64,000 nt of DNA from Tolypothrix bouteillei VB521301 (lineage in GTDB: Bacteria; Cyanobacteriota; Cyanobacteriia; Cyanobacteriales; Nostocaceae): NCBI RefSeq assembly GCF_000760695.4, contig NZ_JHEG04000001.1, positions 1,706,717 to 1,770,716 of the forward strand, given 5' to 3'. The position numbers and the translations under genes were made by a program. Below, piece by piece: positions 45,177 through 54,175 of this stretch. The notes below the pieces were generated by a model. The model was not told where the DNA came from. It saw nothing but the letters and a program-made list of their open reading frames with translations, and did not search any database. Position 1 is the first letter of the stretch, and every line of letters starts with the position of its first letter.

Positions 45177-45908
45177 TTAAACCTGCTTGCAAGCACGAAA
45201 GATGAGAAACCCAGGTTTTGTCGTCAACCTTTCATAAGCTTCGGGGTAAAGCCGCTTGCACTCCTCTGTCGGATGTGGCTCAATAATGTGTTCTATAGCA
45301 AATCCCGTCTTGGTGAGTGCTGCAGTCATTGCGCTGAGGGGGCGGCGGTAAAAACGCACCCGCACTGGTTTACCGCCGTACCCTTCCCATGAATCTTCTA
45401 GTAACTCCGTGGCAAAGTAGTTTTCCTTTTCAAAAAGAAGAAAATCCATAAACGGATGGTGTGTGGAAAACTGTAGCAATCCTTTGGGTGATAGAATGCG
45501 GTGAAACTCCCTAAAAACGCTTTCCCAATCTTGAATGTAGTGAAGGGTTAAGGAACTCAGGACAATATCAAAGGAATTGCTACGCAAAAAAGTGAGGGGT
45601 TGGTTTAAATCGGCTTGGTAAACTTGAGCGCGATTTTGAAGTCTTTGTCTTGTTAAGTCTATCATTTTGTTACTGATGTCAATTGCAACAACATCAGCAC
45701 CATGATTTACCAACCATTCTGCATACACGCCTCCCGCACAGCCAGCATCTAAGACTCGCTTGTACCTGACATCCGGTAACAAAGAGAACATAGCAGGTCT
45801 TTCATAATAAGCATTGTAAGCATTGGACTCAGTACGGCTGACATATGCTTCTGCAAATGCTTCATAGTCATTAAACGCCTTGTTATCCTGTATGCTATCT
45901 AGACTCAT
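45177..45908 (-). CDS. Class I SAM-dependent methyltransferase
   Basis: 243 residues. Motif I VLDAGCAGGVYAEWLV (about 51-66), VVAIDISNKMIDLTRQR, the motif LSSLTLHYIQDW and the LSPKGLLQFSTHHP block identify a Methyltransf_11-type small-molecule enzyme. Its substrate is unknown. The HAD gene follows after 72 nt. The start is supported by family-like beginning NDYEAFAEAYVSRTESN. Confidence 0.88.
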   Translation of the reverse strand: MSLDSIQDNKAFNDYEAFAEAYVSRTESNAYNAYYERPAMFSLLPDVRYKRVLDAGCAGGVYAEWLVNHGADVVAIDISNKMIDLTRQRLQNRAQVYQADLNQPLTFLRSNSFDIVLSSLTLHYIQDWESVFREFHRILSPKGLLQFSTHHPFMDFLLFEKENYFATELLEDSWEGYGGKPVRVRFYRRPLSAMTAALTKTGFAIEHIIEPHPTEECKRLYPEAYERLTTKPGFLIFRACKQV

Positions 45909-46173
45909 AATCTTTTCCCTATTTGCTACAGATAAGGCTAGCAGTTAGCGTTTCGGGTTTTTCAGAATTCCGTGTTCTAGCTGTAAATTTTTGCAACAAA
46001 TATTTTGCGATCTAGCACCCACTCAATCGCTCGTTGTGAGAAACAATGCGTATGGGTGCTGGCGTACCGCCTATCGCTGTTATCTTCAACTCGGAGGCTA
46101 AAGCACGATCTGGCATCGGTCCCTTTTCAAAATAGCCTGTGCAGTGAGGATAGCCCCTAATTTATCTGGGAAA

Positions 46174-46200
46174 GGCAGAGGGCAGAGGGCAGAGGGCAGA
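46174..46200. repeat. Heptanucleotide tandem repeat (GGCAGAG x4)
   Basis: Nearly four perfect tandem copies of GGCAGAG; the same motif recurs as single copies near 22303 and its complement near 51728. It is a short tandemly repeated repetitive sequence typical of heterocystous cyanobacteria. Confidence 0.9.
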
Positions 46201-46266
46201 AGGGAGGAATAAGTATTAAAGGTAACAAGTAATCCCCTCTATTCCGTCTGACCTCTGCCAAAGGGA

Positions 46267-46295
46267 ACCCCTAAGCCCCCCTTAAAAAGGGGACT
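46267..46295. repeat. Dispersed C/G hairpin repeat, copy 1
   Basis: CCCCTAAGCCCCCCTTAAAAAGGGG folds into a short hairpin. A related copy in the opposite orientation is at 57755-57785. Confidence 0.6.
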
Positions 46296-46488
46296 TTGCA
46301 TAAGTCCTATATTTGATGATTTTCTTTCTATAAGAAAAATCTTTATATGTCAACCAACGCATTTATTGCGGATTATTTGGATTCAGCATGGCAGTGAGGA
46401 AGTTGCGATCGAGCAACACAATTGTTAAGTTACCTGAATTCCTGGGAACCATATATCTGACACTTGCTAGGAATCGTCATATATTAAA

Positions 46489-49044
46489 ATGCCGTTACAA
46501 AACCATGCACAAGTTTTATTCAAAAAATTTTTAATAGTTTTTTTGCCAATGTCCGTTTTGCTTGGTGCCGTACTGGGGGGTCTCTATTACGGAAAAATCC
46601 GGGCGGAGAGAACTGCTATAAAAATTAGTGAAATCCGCAAGATAAAAATGCAAGCTAGAGTCATAGTAGGAAACTTTAACTTGGTGCTCTCGGATTTGAT
46701 GGTTCTGTCAGAACAAATAGAATTCCAGGAAATCTTGCAAGGAACTAATGAACAAAACTCAACACTCGCTGAAGAATTTTTCTCTTTTTCACAACATAAA
46801 AAAATTTACGACAAAATTCGTTTTTTGGATACCACAGGTCAGGAAATTGTTAGAGTAGATTTTAACAGCGATCGCCCAAATATAATTCCTCAAAAACAAT
46901 TACAATTTCAACTAAAGCGCTACTGGTTTTATGAGACTTTAGGTCTAAACAAAGGAGAAGTGTTTGTCTCTCCCTTGGACTTAAATATTGAAGGAGAAAA
47001 AGTTGAGCAACCACTCAAGCCGATAATTCGCTTTGGAACTCCAGTTTTTGACGAGCGGGGTAAAAAACGGGGTATTATTATCCTCAATTATTTTGGTAAA
47101 AAGCTGCTTGACTCGTTTGTACAAGTGAGCTATGGGACACCCGGTCAGTCAATGCTTCTGAATGCTGATGGATACTGGTTGAAGGGAGCAACAAAGTCTG
47201 ATGAGTGGGGATTTATGTTTCTCGATCGTCAAAACCACACCTTTGGCAAAGTGTTTCCTGAAGTATGGAAGCAAGTTTCTCAACGAGAATCCGGACAATT
47301 ACAAACTTCTGAAGGATTGTTTACTTACACAACAGTTTATCCATTATTAGAAGGGCAAATACCAAACACGGGATCGAGACAGGCTTTGACATCCGCTAAG
47401 GGTCAAATAAATCCTCGTTCTTACTACTGGAAGATTGTCTCGCAAGTACCGATAGAAGCTTTCGATCTTAGGTCCAATGGATTACTTCTTGAATTACTCT
47501 ATCTTTATATAGGATTGGTAGGAGCAACGGGAATTGGTTCTTGGATATTAGCAAAAGCAAGTGTCCACCGTCAGATGACTGAAATAGAATTAACCAAATC
47601 TCAAGCTCGCTTGCTAGAACTTGCCGAACGAGAAAATTTGTTAAAAAGATGTCTGTCAAGCCAAATTCGTAACTCTCTAGAACTCGATAAAATTCTTAGC
47701 ACGGCAGTTGCTGAAGTTCACAAGCTCCTCCAAATAGAGCGTTGCCAATTTTTGTGGTGTTATATAGAAGATAAATCTAGCCGATTTGAACTGAGTCATG
47801 AGGCTTGTCGTGGGGATTCGTTAACCCCCCTTGGGTCTTCTCCTATTGAAAAAGTTGAAATGTTAAGCCAAGCAATTATTCAAGAAAAGTTTCTGCAATT
47901 GGATAATGTTTTGACAGATGCACGTTTGGATAGCGCTAGCAAGGACTTTTTACAAAGTTTGGGCTTGACTTCTTTAGTAGCAGTGGCAATTTACACTCAT
48001 TCCAATCGGTTGGGAGTGCTTGTTTGCCAACAAACGAAAGATGTCCGTATATGGAGCAACAATGAAGTTGAACTAATTTTGGGAGTGGCAGATCAATTAG
48101 CGATCGCGATTGACCAAGCGGAGTTATATAACCAAAGCCGTGCTGCTACAGAAGCTGCTACTATCCAAGCTGAAAAACTTACAAAAGCTTTACTTCAACT
48201 ACAACAAACCCAAGCCCAACTGATTCAGACTGAAAAAATGTCTAGTTTGGGTCAAGTTGTGGCTGGGATAGCGCATGAAATTAATAACCCCGTTAACTTT
48301 ATTTATGGTAACTTAAATCATATCAAACAAGATATACAACATTTGCTAGAACTCATAAAACTTTATCAAAACTCTTATATTATTCCCACTCCTGAAATAC
48401 AAGCTTATCTTGAAAGTATAGATCTAGATTTTATCGCAGAAGATTTACCAAAAATGATAACTTCCATGAAAATGGGTTCGGACCGCATTCGTCAAATTGT
48501 CATGTCCTTGCGTAACTTTGCTCGACTAGAAGAAGCAGAAATAAAGTCTGTCAATATTCATGAAGGAATAGATAGTTCTCTGTTGATATTGCAACATCGT
48601 CTTCAAGAAAAAAGTCCCAAGCTTCAAATTGAAATTATTAAATATTATAGTAATCTACCCAAGGTAGAATGCTATCCCGGACAACTCAATCAAGTTTTTA
48701 TGAATTTGCTCAATAATGCTATTGATGCTATAGAAGCATTATTGTTAATGCTACCTTTATCCACGAACAAGCAAGGACAAATTGTTATTTGTACTGAAAT
48801 GTCTGACTCCAAAAATATTTCTGTAAAAATCAAAGATAATGGAGTTGGTATGAACGAGGAAGTCAAAAAAAGAATTTTCGATCCTTTCTTTACAACTAAA
48901 CCCATAGGCAAAGGAACTGGATTGGGTTTATCTATCAGTTACCAGATTATTACAGAAAAACATCACGGAACTATTGAGTGTCTATCGGAACAGGGAAAGG
49001 GTACAGAGTTTTGGATTAAACTTCCGGTGCAACAAAATGGTTAA
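46489..49044 (+). CDS. Membrane sensor histidine kinase with Cache-type periplasmic domain and GAF
   Basis: 851 residues. Membrane span 1 at about 12-32, a periplasmic Cache-like domain (about 33-325; KIRFLDTTGQEIVRVDFN, and SQVPIEAF before the second span), span 2 at about 331-352, coiled coil, GAF (about 395-550), dimerisation domain with GQVVAGIAHEINNPVNF, His596, and ATPase domain with QLNQVFMNLLNNAIDAI, DNGVGM, GKGTGLGLSI. The Cache domain suggests a small extracellular ligand such as an amino or carboxylic acid. No receiver domain and no adjacent regulator. Confidence 0.93.
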   Translation: MPLQNHAQVLFKKFLIVFLPMSVLLGAVLGGLYYGKIRAERTAIKISEIRKIKMQARVIVGNFNLVLSDLMVLSEQIEFQEILQGTNEQNSTLAEEFFSFSQHKKIYDKIRFLDTTGQEIVRVDFNSDRPNIIPQKQLQFQLKRYWFYETLGLNKGEVFVSPLDLNIEGEKVEQPLKPIIRFGTPVFDERGKKRGIIILNYFGKKLLDSFVQVSYGTPGQSMLLNADGYWLKGATKSDEWGFMFLDRQNHTFGKVFPEVWKQVSQRESGQLQTSEGLFTYTTVYPLLEGQIPNTGSRQALTSAKGQINPRSYYWKIVSQVPIEAFDLRSNGLLLELLYLYIGLVGATGIGSWILAKASVHRQMTEIELTKSQARLLELAERENLLKRCLSSQIRNSLELDKILSTAVAEVHKLLQIERCQFLWCYIEDKSSRFELSHEACRGDSLTPLGSSPIEKVEMLSQAIIQEKFLQLDNVLTDARLDSASKDFLQSLGLTSLVAVAIYTHSNRLGVLVCQQTKDVRIWSNNEVELILGVADQLAIAIDQAELYNQSRAATEAATIQAEKLTKALLQLQQTQAQLIQTEKMSSLGQVVAGIAHEINNPVNFIYGNLNHIKQDIQHLLELIKLYQNSYIIPTPEIQAYLESIDLDFIAEDLPKMITSMKMGSDRIRQIVMSLRNFARLEEAEIKSVNIHEGIDSSLLILQHRLQEKSPKLQIEIIKYYSNLPKVECYPGQLNQVFMNLLNNAIDAIEALLLMLPLSTNKQGQIVICTEMSDSKNISVKIKDNGVGMNEEVKKRIFDPFFTTKPIGKGTGLGLSISYQIITEKHHGTIECLSEQGKGTEFWIKLPVQQNG

Positions 49045-49165
49045 TAATAAGGAATATTACATCAGGAAGTGATGTTACAGTTTTTTAATGCGTCTTATAA
49101 CTCTTTCTGCTTTAATCTCTGTAGGTGGTTAGGTTAAAGCTATTAGGAGAGTTGACGGAGTTGCC

Positions 49166-51700
49166 GTGGTTGGAATTGTCATTGTCTCTCATAGTAAACA
49201 ACTCGCAGAAGGAGTCTGCGAACTAGCAGCACAGATGGCTCAGGGTAAAGTCCCCCTATCTGTGGCTGCAGGAATTGACGATCCAGAGAATCCGCTAGGT
49301 ACAGACCCCATGCAGGTTTATGAGGCGATCGTCTCCGTTTACAGTGATGAAGGTGTCGTCATTTTAATGGATCTGGGAAGCGCTTTGATGAGTGCAGAAA
49401 TGGCGATCGAGTTTCTCACTAGCGAACAGCAACAAAAAGTCCATTTGTGTGAAGCCCCACTTGTTGAAGGAGCAGTCGCAGCCGCAGTCGCAGCCGCATC
49501 AGGCAGCAGTGTACAGCAAGTGATGGCTGAGGCAAGGGGGGCTTTGACGTCAAAAGTGACTCAATTGGGTATAAGTACTAGTCCATCATTTGCCAGCAAC
49601 CAAGGTCAAATTACAAAACATCAAGGACAAACCACAAAAGAAATACACGTAACTATCCGTAATAAATTGGGATTGCATGCCCGCCCAGCCGCTAAATTTG
49701 TCTCAACAGCAGCTCGTTTTCAATCTCAGATTGTTGTATCCAATTTAACTCGAAAAACGGCAGCAGTACGCGCTGACAGTATCAACCAAGTTGCCACATT
49801 GGTTGCACGTCAGGGACATAAATTAGCGATCGCAGCCAGTGGTGCTGATGCAGATGAAGCACTCAAAGCATTACAAGAACTTGTTGACAGTAATTTCGGC
49901 GAACAAGAAGATATCCCCTCTCCCTCCCTCCCTCCCTCCCTCACTCACTCACTCCCTCCCTCCCCCCATCACTTCCTACAAGGAATCCCAGCCTCTGGTG
50001 GAATTGCTATTGCACCAATTTTTAGTTATACTCCAGTATCCATTCACGTTCAGAAATACCACGTAGATGATGTAGAAACTGAATGGCAGCGTTTGCGGGT
50101 CGCAATTCAAGTTTCAAAAGAAGAAATTCAATCGCTGCTTTCACAAGCGTGTACTCAAATTGGTGATGCAGAAGCTGCAATCTTTGATGCCCATCTGCTG
50201 TTTTTAGAAGACCCCGTACTGTTAGAGGCGGTTCACCAACGCATCTTTCAACAGCACCAAAATGCAGAAGTTGCTTGGCAAGAAGTTGTTGAAGAACTCG
50301 TAAATAACTACCGTTCTTTTGAAGACCCCTACTTACAAGAGCGAGTTGCAGATATAGTAGACGTAGAGCAAAGAGTGTTGCGTTTGCTGATTGGATTTCA
50401 ATCTCATATTAGAAATTCTGATTCCTCTCGAGATAATTTGAATCCTTCAGAACCAGCTATTTTGATTGCTTCAGATCTAAGCCCTTCGGAGACAGCTAGA
50501 TTAGACCGGGCAAAAGTGCTTGGCATCTGCACGACTTCTGGCAGTGCTATTTCTCACAGTGCTATCATAGCCCGAAGATTGGGTATTCCGGCAATTGTTG
50601 GTTTACCAGAAGAAGTTATGCGTTTAAGCAACGGTGCGATCGCAGCAGTTGATGGCGATACTGGTAGGATGTGGGTGAATCCAGAATCGGAAGTTTTGAA
50701 TGCACTATCCGCAAAACGCGATACACAGCAAGCTGTTCGCCAGGAAGCACTAGCAACAGTATTCAATCGAGCAGTGACACGGGATGGAAGACGGATTGAT
50801 GTGTTCGCTAATATAACAGGCATAGCAGATATAGAAGAAGCATTAAGATTTGGGGCAGAAGGAGTCGGGTTGTTTCGCACCGAGTTCCTTTATATGGAAC
50901 GAATTACCCCTCCTTCTGAAGAAGAACAGCAATTGATTTATTTGAGTGTAGCCCAGCAACTCGGCAAGCGTCCGTTGATTATTCGGACTTTAGATGTAGG
51001 CGGAGATAAGCCAATTTCTTATTTAAATTTGCTATCTGAAAATAATTCCTTTTTAGGTTGGCGTGGAATTCGCTATTGTCTCGATAATCCTGAGATTTTT
51101 AAACCTCAGTTACGGGCGATTTTAAAAGCCAGTCCCCAACATCAAATGAAAATTATGTTTCCGATGGTTGCTACTGTGGAAGAAATACGGGCAGCGAAGG
51201 CAATTCTGGTAGAAGTACAGAGTGAATTACGTCAAGAAGGCATTCCCTTTGATGAAGAAATGGAAGTGGGCATTATGGTAGAAGTTCCTTCAGCTGTTGC
51301 GATCGCGGATAAACTAGCCACTGAAGTTGACTTTTTTAGTATTGGAACCAACGACCTCAGCCAGTATGTTATGGCAGCCGATCGCACGCATCCACTCGTA
51401 GCCAACTTAGTAGATGCCTTCCACCCCGCAGTCTTGCGAATGATTCAACAAACCGTCCAAGCAGCACGTACAGCCGGGATTTGGGTAGGGTTGTGTGGGG
51501 AACTCGCATCAGATCCACTCTCTACACCGCTCCTACTAGGATTGGGGCTGAATGAGGTCAGCCTGAATCCTCGGTTTATTCCGGCATTTAAGCAAGCGAT
51601 CGCTCAATTGACTGTGGCGCAAGCAGAAGCGATCGCAACTTCTGCATTGCAACAAGATTCCGCACAAAAGGTCAGAGCGTTACTCGCACAAGCGGTATAA
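49166..51700 (+). CDS. dhaM: DhaM-like EIIA / HPr / PTS Enzyme I fusion protein
   Basis: 844 residues from a GTG start with ACGGAG 5 nt upstream. Domain 1 (about 1-130) is a mannose-family EIIA/DhaM domain, with active His9 in VIVSHSKQLAEGV. Domain 2 (about 155-240) is HPr with His171 in LGLHARPAA. Domain 3 (about 270-844) is Enzyme I with His464 in SGSAISHSAIIARRLGIPAIVG and the PEP-binding segments VGLFRTEFLYM and IGTNDLSQYVMAADR. It carries phosphate from PEP to dihydroxyacetone kinase subunits (DhaK/DhaL) in known systems; neither is encoded in the window. A tetranucleotide CTCC repeat encodes the HPr-EI linker (about 250-270). Confidence 0.93.
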   Translation: MVGIVIVSHSKQLAEGVCELAAQMAQGKVPLSVAAGIDDPENPLGTDPMQVYEAIVSVYSDEGVVILMDLGSALMSAEMAIEFLTSEQQQKVHLCEAPLVEGAVAAAVAAASGSSVQQVMAEARGALTSKVTQLGISTSPSFASNQGQITKHQGQTTKEIHVTIRNKLGLHARPAAKFVSTAARFQSQIVVSNLTRKTAAVRADSINQVATLVARQGHKLAIAASGADADEALKALQELVDSNFGEQEDIPSPSLPPSLTHSLPPSPHHFLQGIPASGGIAIAPIFSYTPVSIHVQKYHVDDVETEWQRLRVAIQVSKEEIQSLLSQACTQIGDAEAAIFDAHLLFLEDPVLLEAVHQRIFQQHQNAEVAWQEVVEELVNNYRSFEDPYLQERVADIVDVEQRVLRLLIGFQSHIRNSDSSRDNLNPSEPAILIASDLSPSETARLDRAKVLGICTTSGSAISHSAIIARRLGIPAIVGLPEEVMRLSNGAIAAVDGDTGRMWVNPESEVLNALSAKRDTQQAVRQEALATVFNRAVTRDGRRIDVFANITGIADIEEALRFGAEGVGLFRTEFLYMERITPPSEEEQQLIYLSVAQQLGKRPLIIRTLDVGGDKPISYLNLLSENNSFLGWRGIRYCLDNPEIFKPQLRAILKASPQHQMKIMFPMVATVEEIRAAKAILVEVQSELRQEGIPFDEEMEVGIMVEVPSAVAIADKLATEVDFFSIGTNDLSQYVMAADRTHPLVANLVDAFHPAVLRMIQQTVQAARTAGIWVGLCGELASDPLSTPLLLGLGLNEVSLNPRFIPAFKQAIAQLTVAQAEAIATSALQQDSAQKVRALLAQAV
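49917..49972. repeat. CTCC/CTCA tetranucleotide repeat inside CDS
   Basis: A run of TCCC units (about five), then CTCA x3, then further CTCC units. It encodes a Ser/Pro/Leu/His linker between HPr and Enzyme I. Four-base units mean any slippage would shift the frame. Confidence 0.85.
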
Positions 51701-51746
51701 CTTTAAAACTTCTTTATTCCAAAGCCTTCTGCCCTCTGCCCTCTTT

Positions 51747-52133
51747 TTAAAATCTAATTCCCAATTGTCCGTTGATTCCTCGCACGGAATTGTAGCCAAC
51801 ACCGACAAAAACGTTGTCAGTTGCCCTTGTTTGAACTCCACCAGAAAAAGCAACGCCCTTATCTTCCGAATAGTACCCCAATCCTACATATGGTGAAATT
51901 ACGGGTAAAGAAATAAACTTAAGTACATCTACCCCAACAGCACCATCAGGACCAACTCCCAATTCAGCCCCTAAATCCAAAGCCCTTGCACCAACAGAAT
52001 AAGTAATATCACCTTCTTTACTACCTACTGACACCCAGGGCTGTGGTACTATCTGAGCGCGAGCACTTTGTGGAGCTAATAAAGCTAACAAACTCGCTGA
52101 TACTAACAATACTTTTCCAATAACTGCTTTCAT
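51747..52133 (-). CDS. Small exported beta-barrel-like protein
   Basis: 128 residues. The signal peptide has the core VLLVSASLLALLAP and cleavage near SARAQ (about 26). The mature part alternates Gly, aromatic and small residues (YVGLGYYSEDKGVAFSGGVQ, DNVFVGVGYNSVRG) and ends LGIRF, with a terminal Phe as in outer-membrane proteins. It may be a small outer-membrane or periplasmic beta protein. It is convergent with the PTS fusion gene. Confidence 0.7.
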   Translation of the reverse strand: MKAVIGKVLLVSASLLALLAPQSARAQIVPQPWVSVGSKEGDITYSVGARALDLGAELGVGPDGAVGVDVLKFISLPVISPYVGLGYYSEDKGVAFSGGVQTRATDNVFVGVGYNSVRGINGQLGIRF

Positions 52134-52885
52134 ATTTCACTCCTTCACTTTTTGCCAATTTGCTCTGAACACTAATTCTCAGTCAGTACTGACAGCAGTT
52201 AGTCTGCACGCTGCCACGAACTAAGGTGTGTCCATTATGACTAACAAAAGACGGAATTCTGTATGGGCGTGTGCCCGATTTGTGAAAAATAGTTCTTTAA
52301 AGCAACTACTGAAGTGTATTTACTGGTATAGGTATTTATTAAGGTATTTATGAATACTTTTAAGGTAATTCAAGCAAGTTAGAGAAAATATTGAGCCAAA
52401 AAAATCCTTTATCTTAAGTGTATGCGGAAAAAGCTAACGTTTAAGGTCGTTAAGAGCAGATTTTTCTTATATTTCATGAGTAAAATTACTTAAAATTTAG
52501 CCCAAATAGGAAAAAAGTACTATACCTAAGTAGTACTTTTTAACGAGTTTTAGAAAACTAGATTCGGTACTTTTTTCTCATGTTGATTGAGAGTATAAAT
52601 TTTTATGATTTTGGTGTCGAACACAAAAACTTTACAACTTCTTGACAAATTCTTGACAAGTTAGATAGCCAACTTGCAGGAAATGTTTGGAAATGCGGGG
52701 ATCATCGTTGAATAGGTGTGTCAATTGACTCTAGGTTGTCAAATCCCAGACTCTTTGAAAAGTCGGGGAGCTAAACCAACTTAACCCATCAAAATTAATG
52801 TGTATCGCCAAATATGCGTGATTGAGGAAAGATCGACAAAAATCTTTTGTCCTCAATAAGTTTTTGCAACCTAAATAAGGAACAA
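52134..52885. promoter_or_regulatory. Long regulatory-looking spacer before PqqD/ATP-grasp operon
   Basis: 752 bp. It contains the inverted repeat AAAAAGTACTA / TAGTACTTTTT (52512-52522, 52531-52541), the near-duplicate TTCTTGACAAATTCTTGACAAG at about 52641-52662 (TTGACA could serve as -35), and a ribosome-binding AAGGA before the ATG at 52886. A 38-codon frame starts at 52237 with no other support. No complete gene was recognised. Confidence 0.45.
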
Positions 52886-53137
52886 ATGTCAACATTTCAA
52901 TCACTAACAATTAATAAAGACGGCTTTGCTTTTGACTTACTTACAGGTGAAAGCTTTCAATTAAACCGCTGCGGTCAAATGGTTTTGCAGCGCTTGCGAC
53001 ACGGTGACACCCAAGAACAAATTATGCTATTTCTCTGCGGGCGGTTTGGCATTTCTCAAAACATAGCACAGCGAGATATTACAGACTTCTACCAGCAACT
53101 GAATGCTCTGGGACTACTCACAGAGGAAAATCAATGA
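52886..53137 (+). CDS. PqqD-family protein
   Basis: 83 residues from the ATG at 52886, supported by AAGGA 7 nt upstream; a TTG at 52847 would add 13 unlikely residues. The protein shows the PqqD fold pattern: FAFDLLTGESFQLNRCGQMV (short beta hairpin then helix) and a winged-helix-like C-terminal part ending LNALGLLTEENQ. PqqD-like proteins bind peptides or act as chaperones for peptide-modifying enzymes. Its stop overlaps the ATP-grasp start by 4 nt (ATGA), so it is the first gene of a coupled four-gene operon. Confidence 0.82.
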   Translation: MSTFQSLTINKDGFAFDLLTGESFQLNRCGQMVLQRLRHGDTQEQIMLFLCGRFGISQNIAQRDITDFYQQLNALGLLTEENQ

Positions 53138-54174
53138 AACCTTTTACAATCGCTATTACAGGCATTAATGCAGTTGATAATCCCGGACCGGGTACAGGCA
53201 TTGCTCGCAGCCTGCGTGAAGACCACCAGTTACCCACTCATATCATTGGGCTTGCCTACGATGTACTGGAACCGGGGCTATATATGGATTGGCTGTTCGA
53301 TCGCTATTATCTCATGCCTTATCCCTCCTCAGAGCCTGAAGTTCTGATTGAGCGATTGCAGCAAATCAAACAGCAAGTTGGTTTGGATTGCGTGATTCCT
53401 AACCTAGATGTAGAATTGCCGCTTTATATTCGGTGTGCGAAAGAATTGGAGTCGTTAGGTATTCGGACTTATTTGCCTACACGAGAGCAATTCGCTTTAC
53501 GCAACAAGGCAAAGCTGAGCGATGTAGCAGCAGCATTTGGTGTTCGGACACCGCAAACATTAACACTCACTTCGTGCCAAGAACTTCATGAGGCGATCGC
53601 AACATTAGGATTGCCATTGATGATTAAGGGCCCATATTACAAAGCCTACCGAGTGTCAAGCGAAGGGGAAGCCATACAACGCTTTTACCAGCTAGCAGCG
53701 GAATGGGGCTATCCCATCATCGTGCAGCAGATTGTCAGCGGTACCGAGTTGAACCTAGTGGGGATTGGAGATGGTAAAGGGAGCCATTTTGGTTTGGTCG
53801 CAACCAAGAAAATTGCTGTAACTGAACTTGGCAAAATCTGGAGCGGTGTGACTATCCATCACCCTGGTTTACTAAAAGCAACGGAAGCATTTCTAAAGCA
53901 TACCCGTTGGAAAGGTCCCTTCGAGTTAGAATGTATCGCCGATCTTGATGGCACAATTTATCTCATCGAAATTAATCCACGCTTTCCAGCATGGACTTAC
54001 TTTGCAACTGGGGTGGGCATTAATCTTCCAGCACGCCTGGTAAGAGCAGCCCTCGGATTGCCCTTATCCCCCTCAGTTTCTTATGAAGCGGGTAAATTGT
54101 TTATGCGCTACACCTACGAAATTGTAACGGACGCAACCCCTCTACAAACTCTAGTCACTTTAGGAGAACGATAA
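53134..54174 (+). CDS. ATP-grasp ligase
   Basis: 346 residues. The N-terminal ~110 residues form a preATP-grasp Rossmann domain (IAITGINAVDNPGPGTGIAR). The ATP-grasp core (about 120-310) includes KLSDVAAAFGVRTPQT, the phosphate-binding strand LMIKGPYYKAYR, the hinge IIVQQIVSGTE, and the metal ligands in FELECIADLDGTIYLIEINPR (Glu and Asn). Enzymes of this group activate a carboxylate by phosphorylation and join it to an amine, as in carbamoyl-phosphate synthetase and amino-acid ligases. The substrates are unknown; the decarboxylase gene starts 1 nt after the stop. Confidence 0.88.
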   Translation: MKPFTIAITGINAVDNPGPGTGIARSLREDHQLPTHIIGLAYDVLEPGLYMDWLFDRYYLMPYPSSEPEVLIERLQQIKQQVGLDCVIPNLDVELPLYIRCAKELESLGIRTYLPTREQFALRNKAKLSDVAAAFGVRTPQTLTLTSCQELHEAIATLGLPLMIKGPYYKAYRVSSEGEAIQRFYQLAAEWGYPIIVQQIVSGTELNLVGIGDGKGSHFGLVATKKIAVTELGKIWSGVTIHHPGLLKATEAFLKHTRWKGPFELECIADLDGTIYLIEINPRFPAWTYFATGVGINLPARLVRAALGLPLSPSVSYEAGKLFMRYTYEIVTDATPLQTLVTLGER

Positions 54175-54175
54175 C

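Larger units (their letters stand above)
45909..46488. other. 580-bp spacer with tandem and palindromic repeats
   Basis: Contains a GGCAGAG heptamer array (46174-46200) and a C6/G4 hairpin repeat (46267-46295). No gene was supported. It carries the divergent promoters of the methyltransferase (-) and the Cache kinase (+). Confidence 0.5.

Noticed and set aside
46174..46200. GGCAGAG array considered as iteron-type origin
   Set aside because: Heptamer filler repeats of this kind occur at several other sites in the window; no DnaA boxes or rep gene nearby.
52237..52353. 38-codon basic frame upstream of the PqqD operon, considered as a precursor peptide
   Set aside because: No recognisable leader/core pattern and no good ribosome-binding spacing; mentioned only as a check item.
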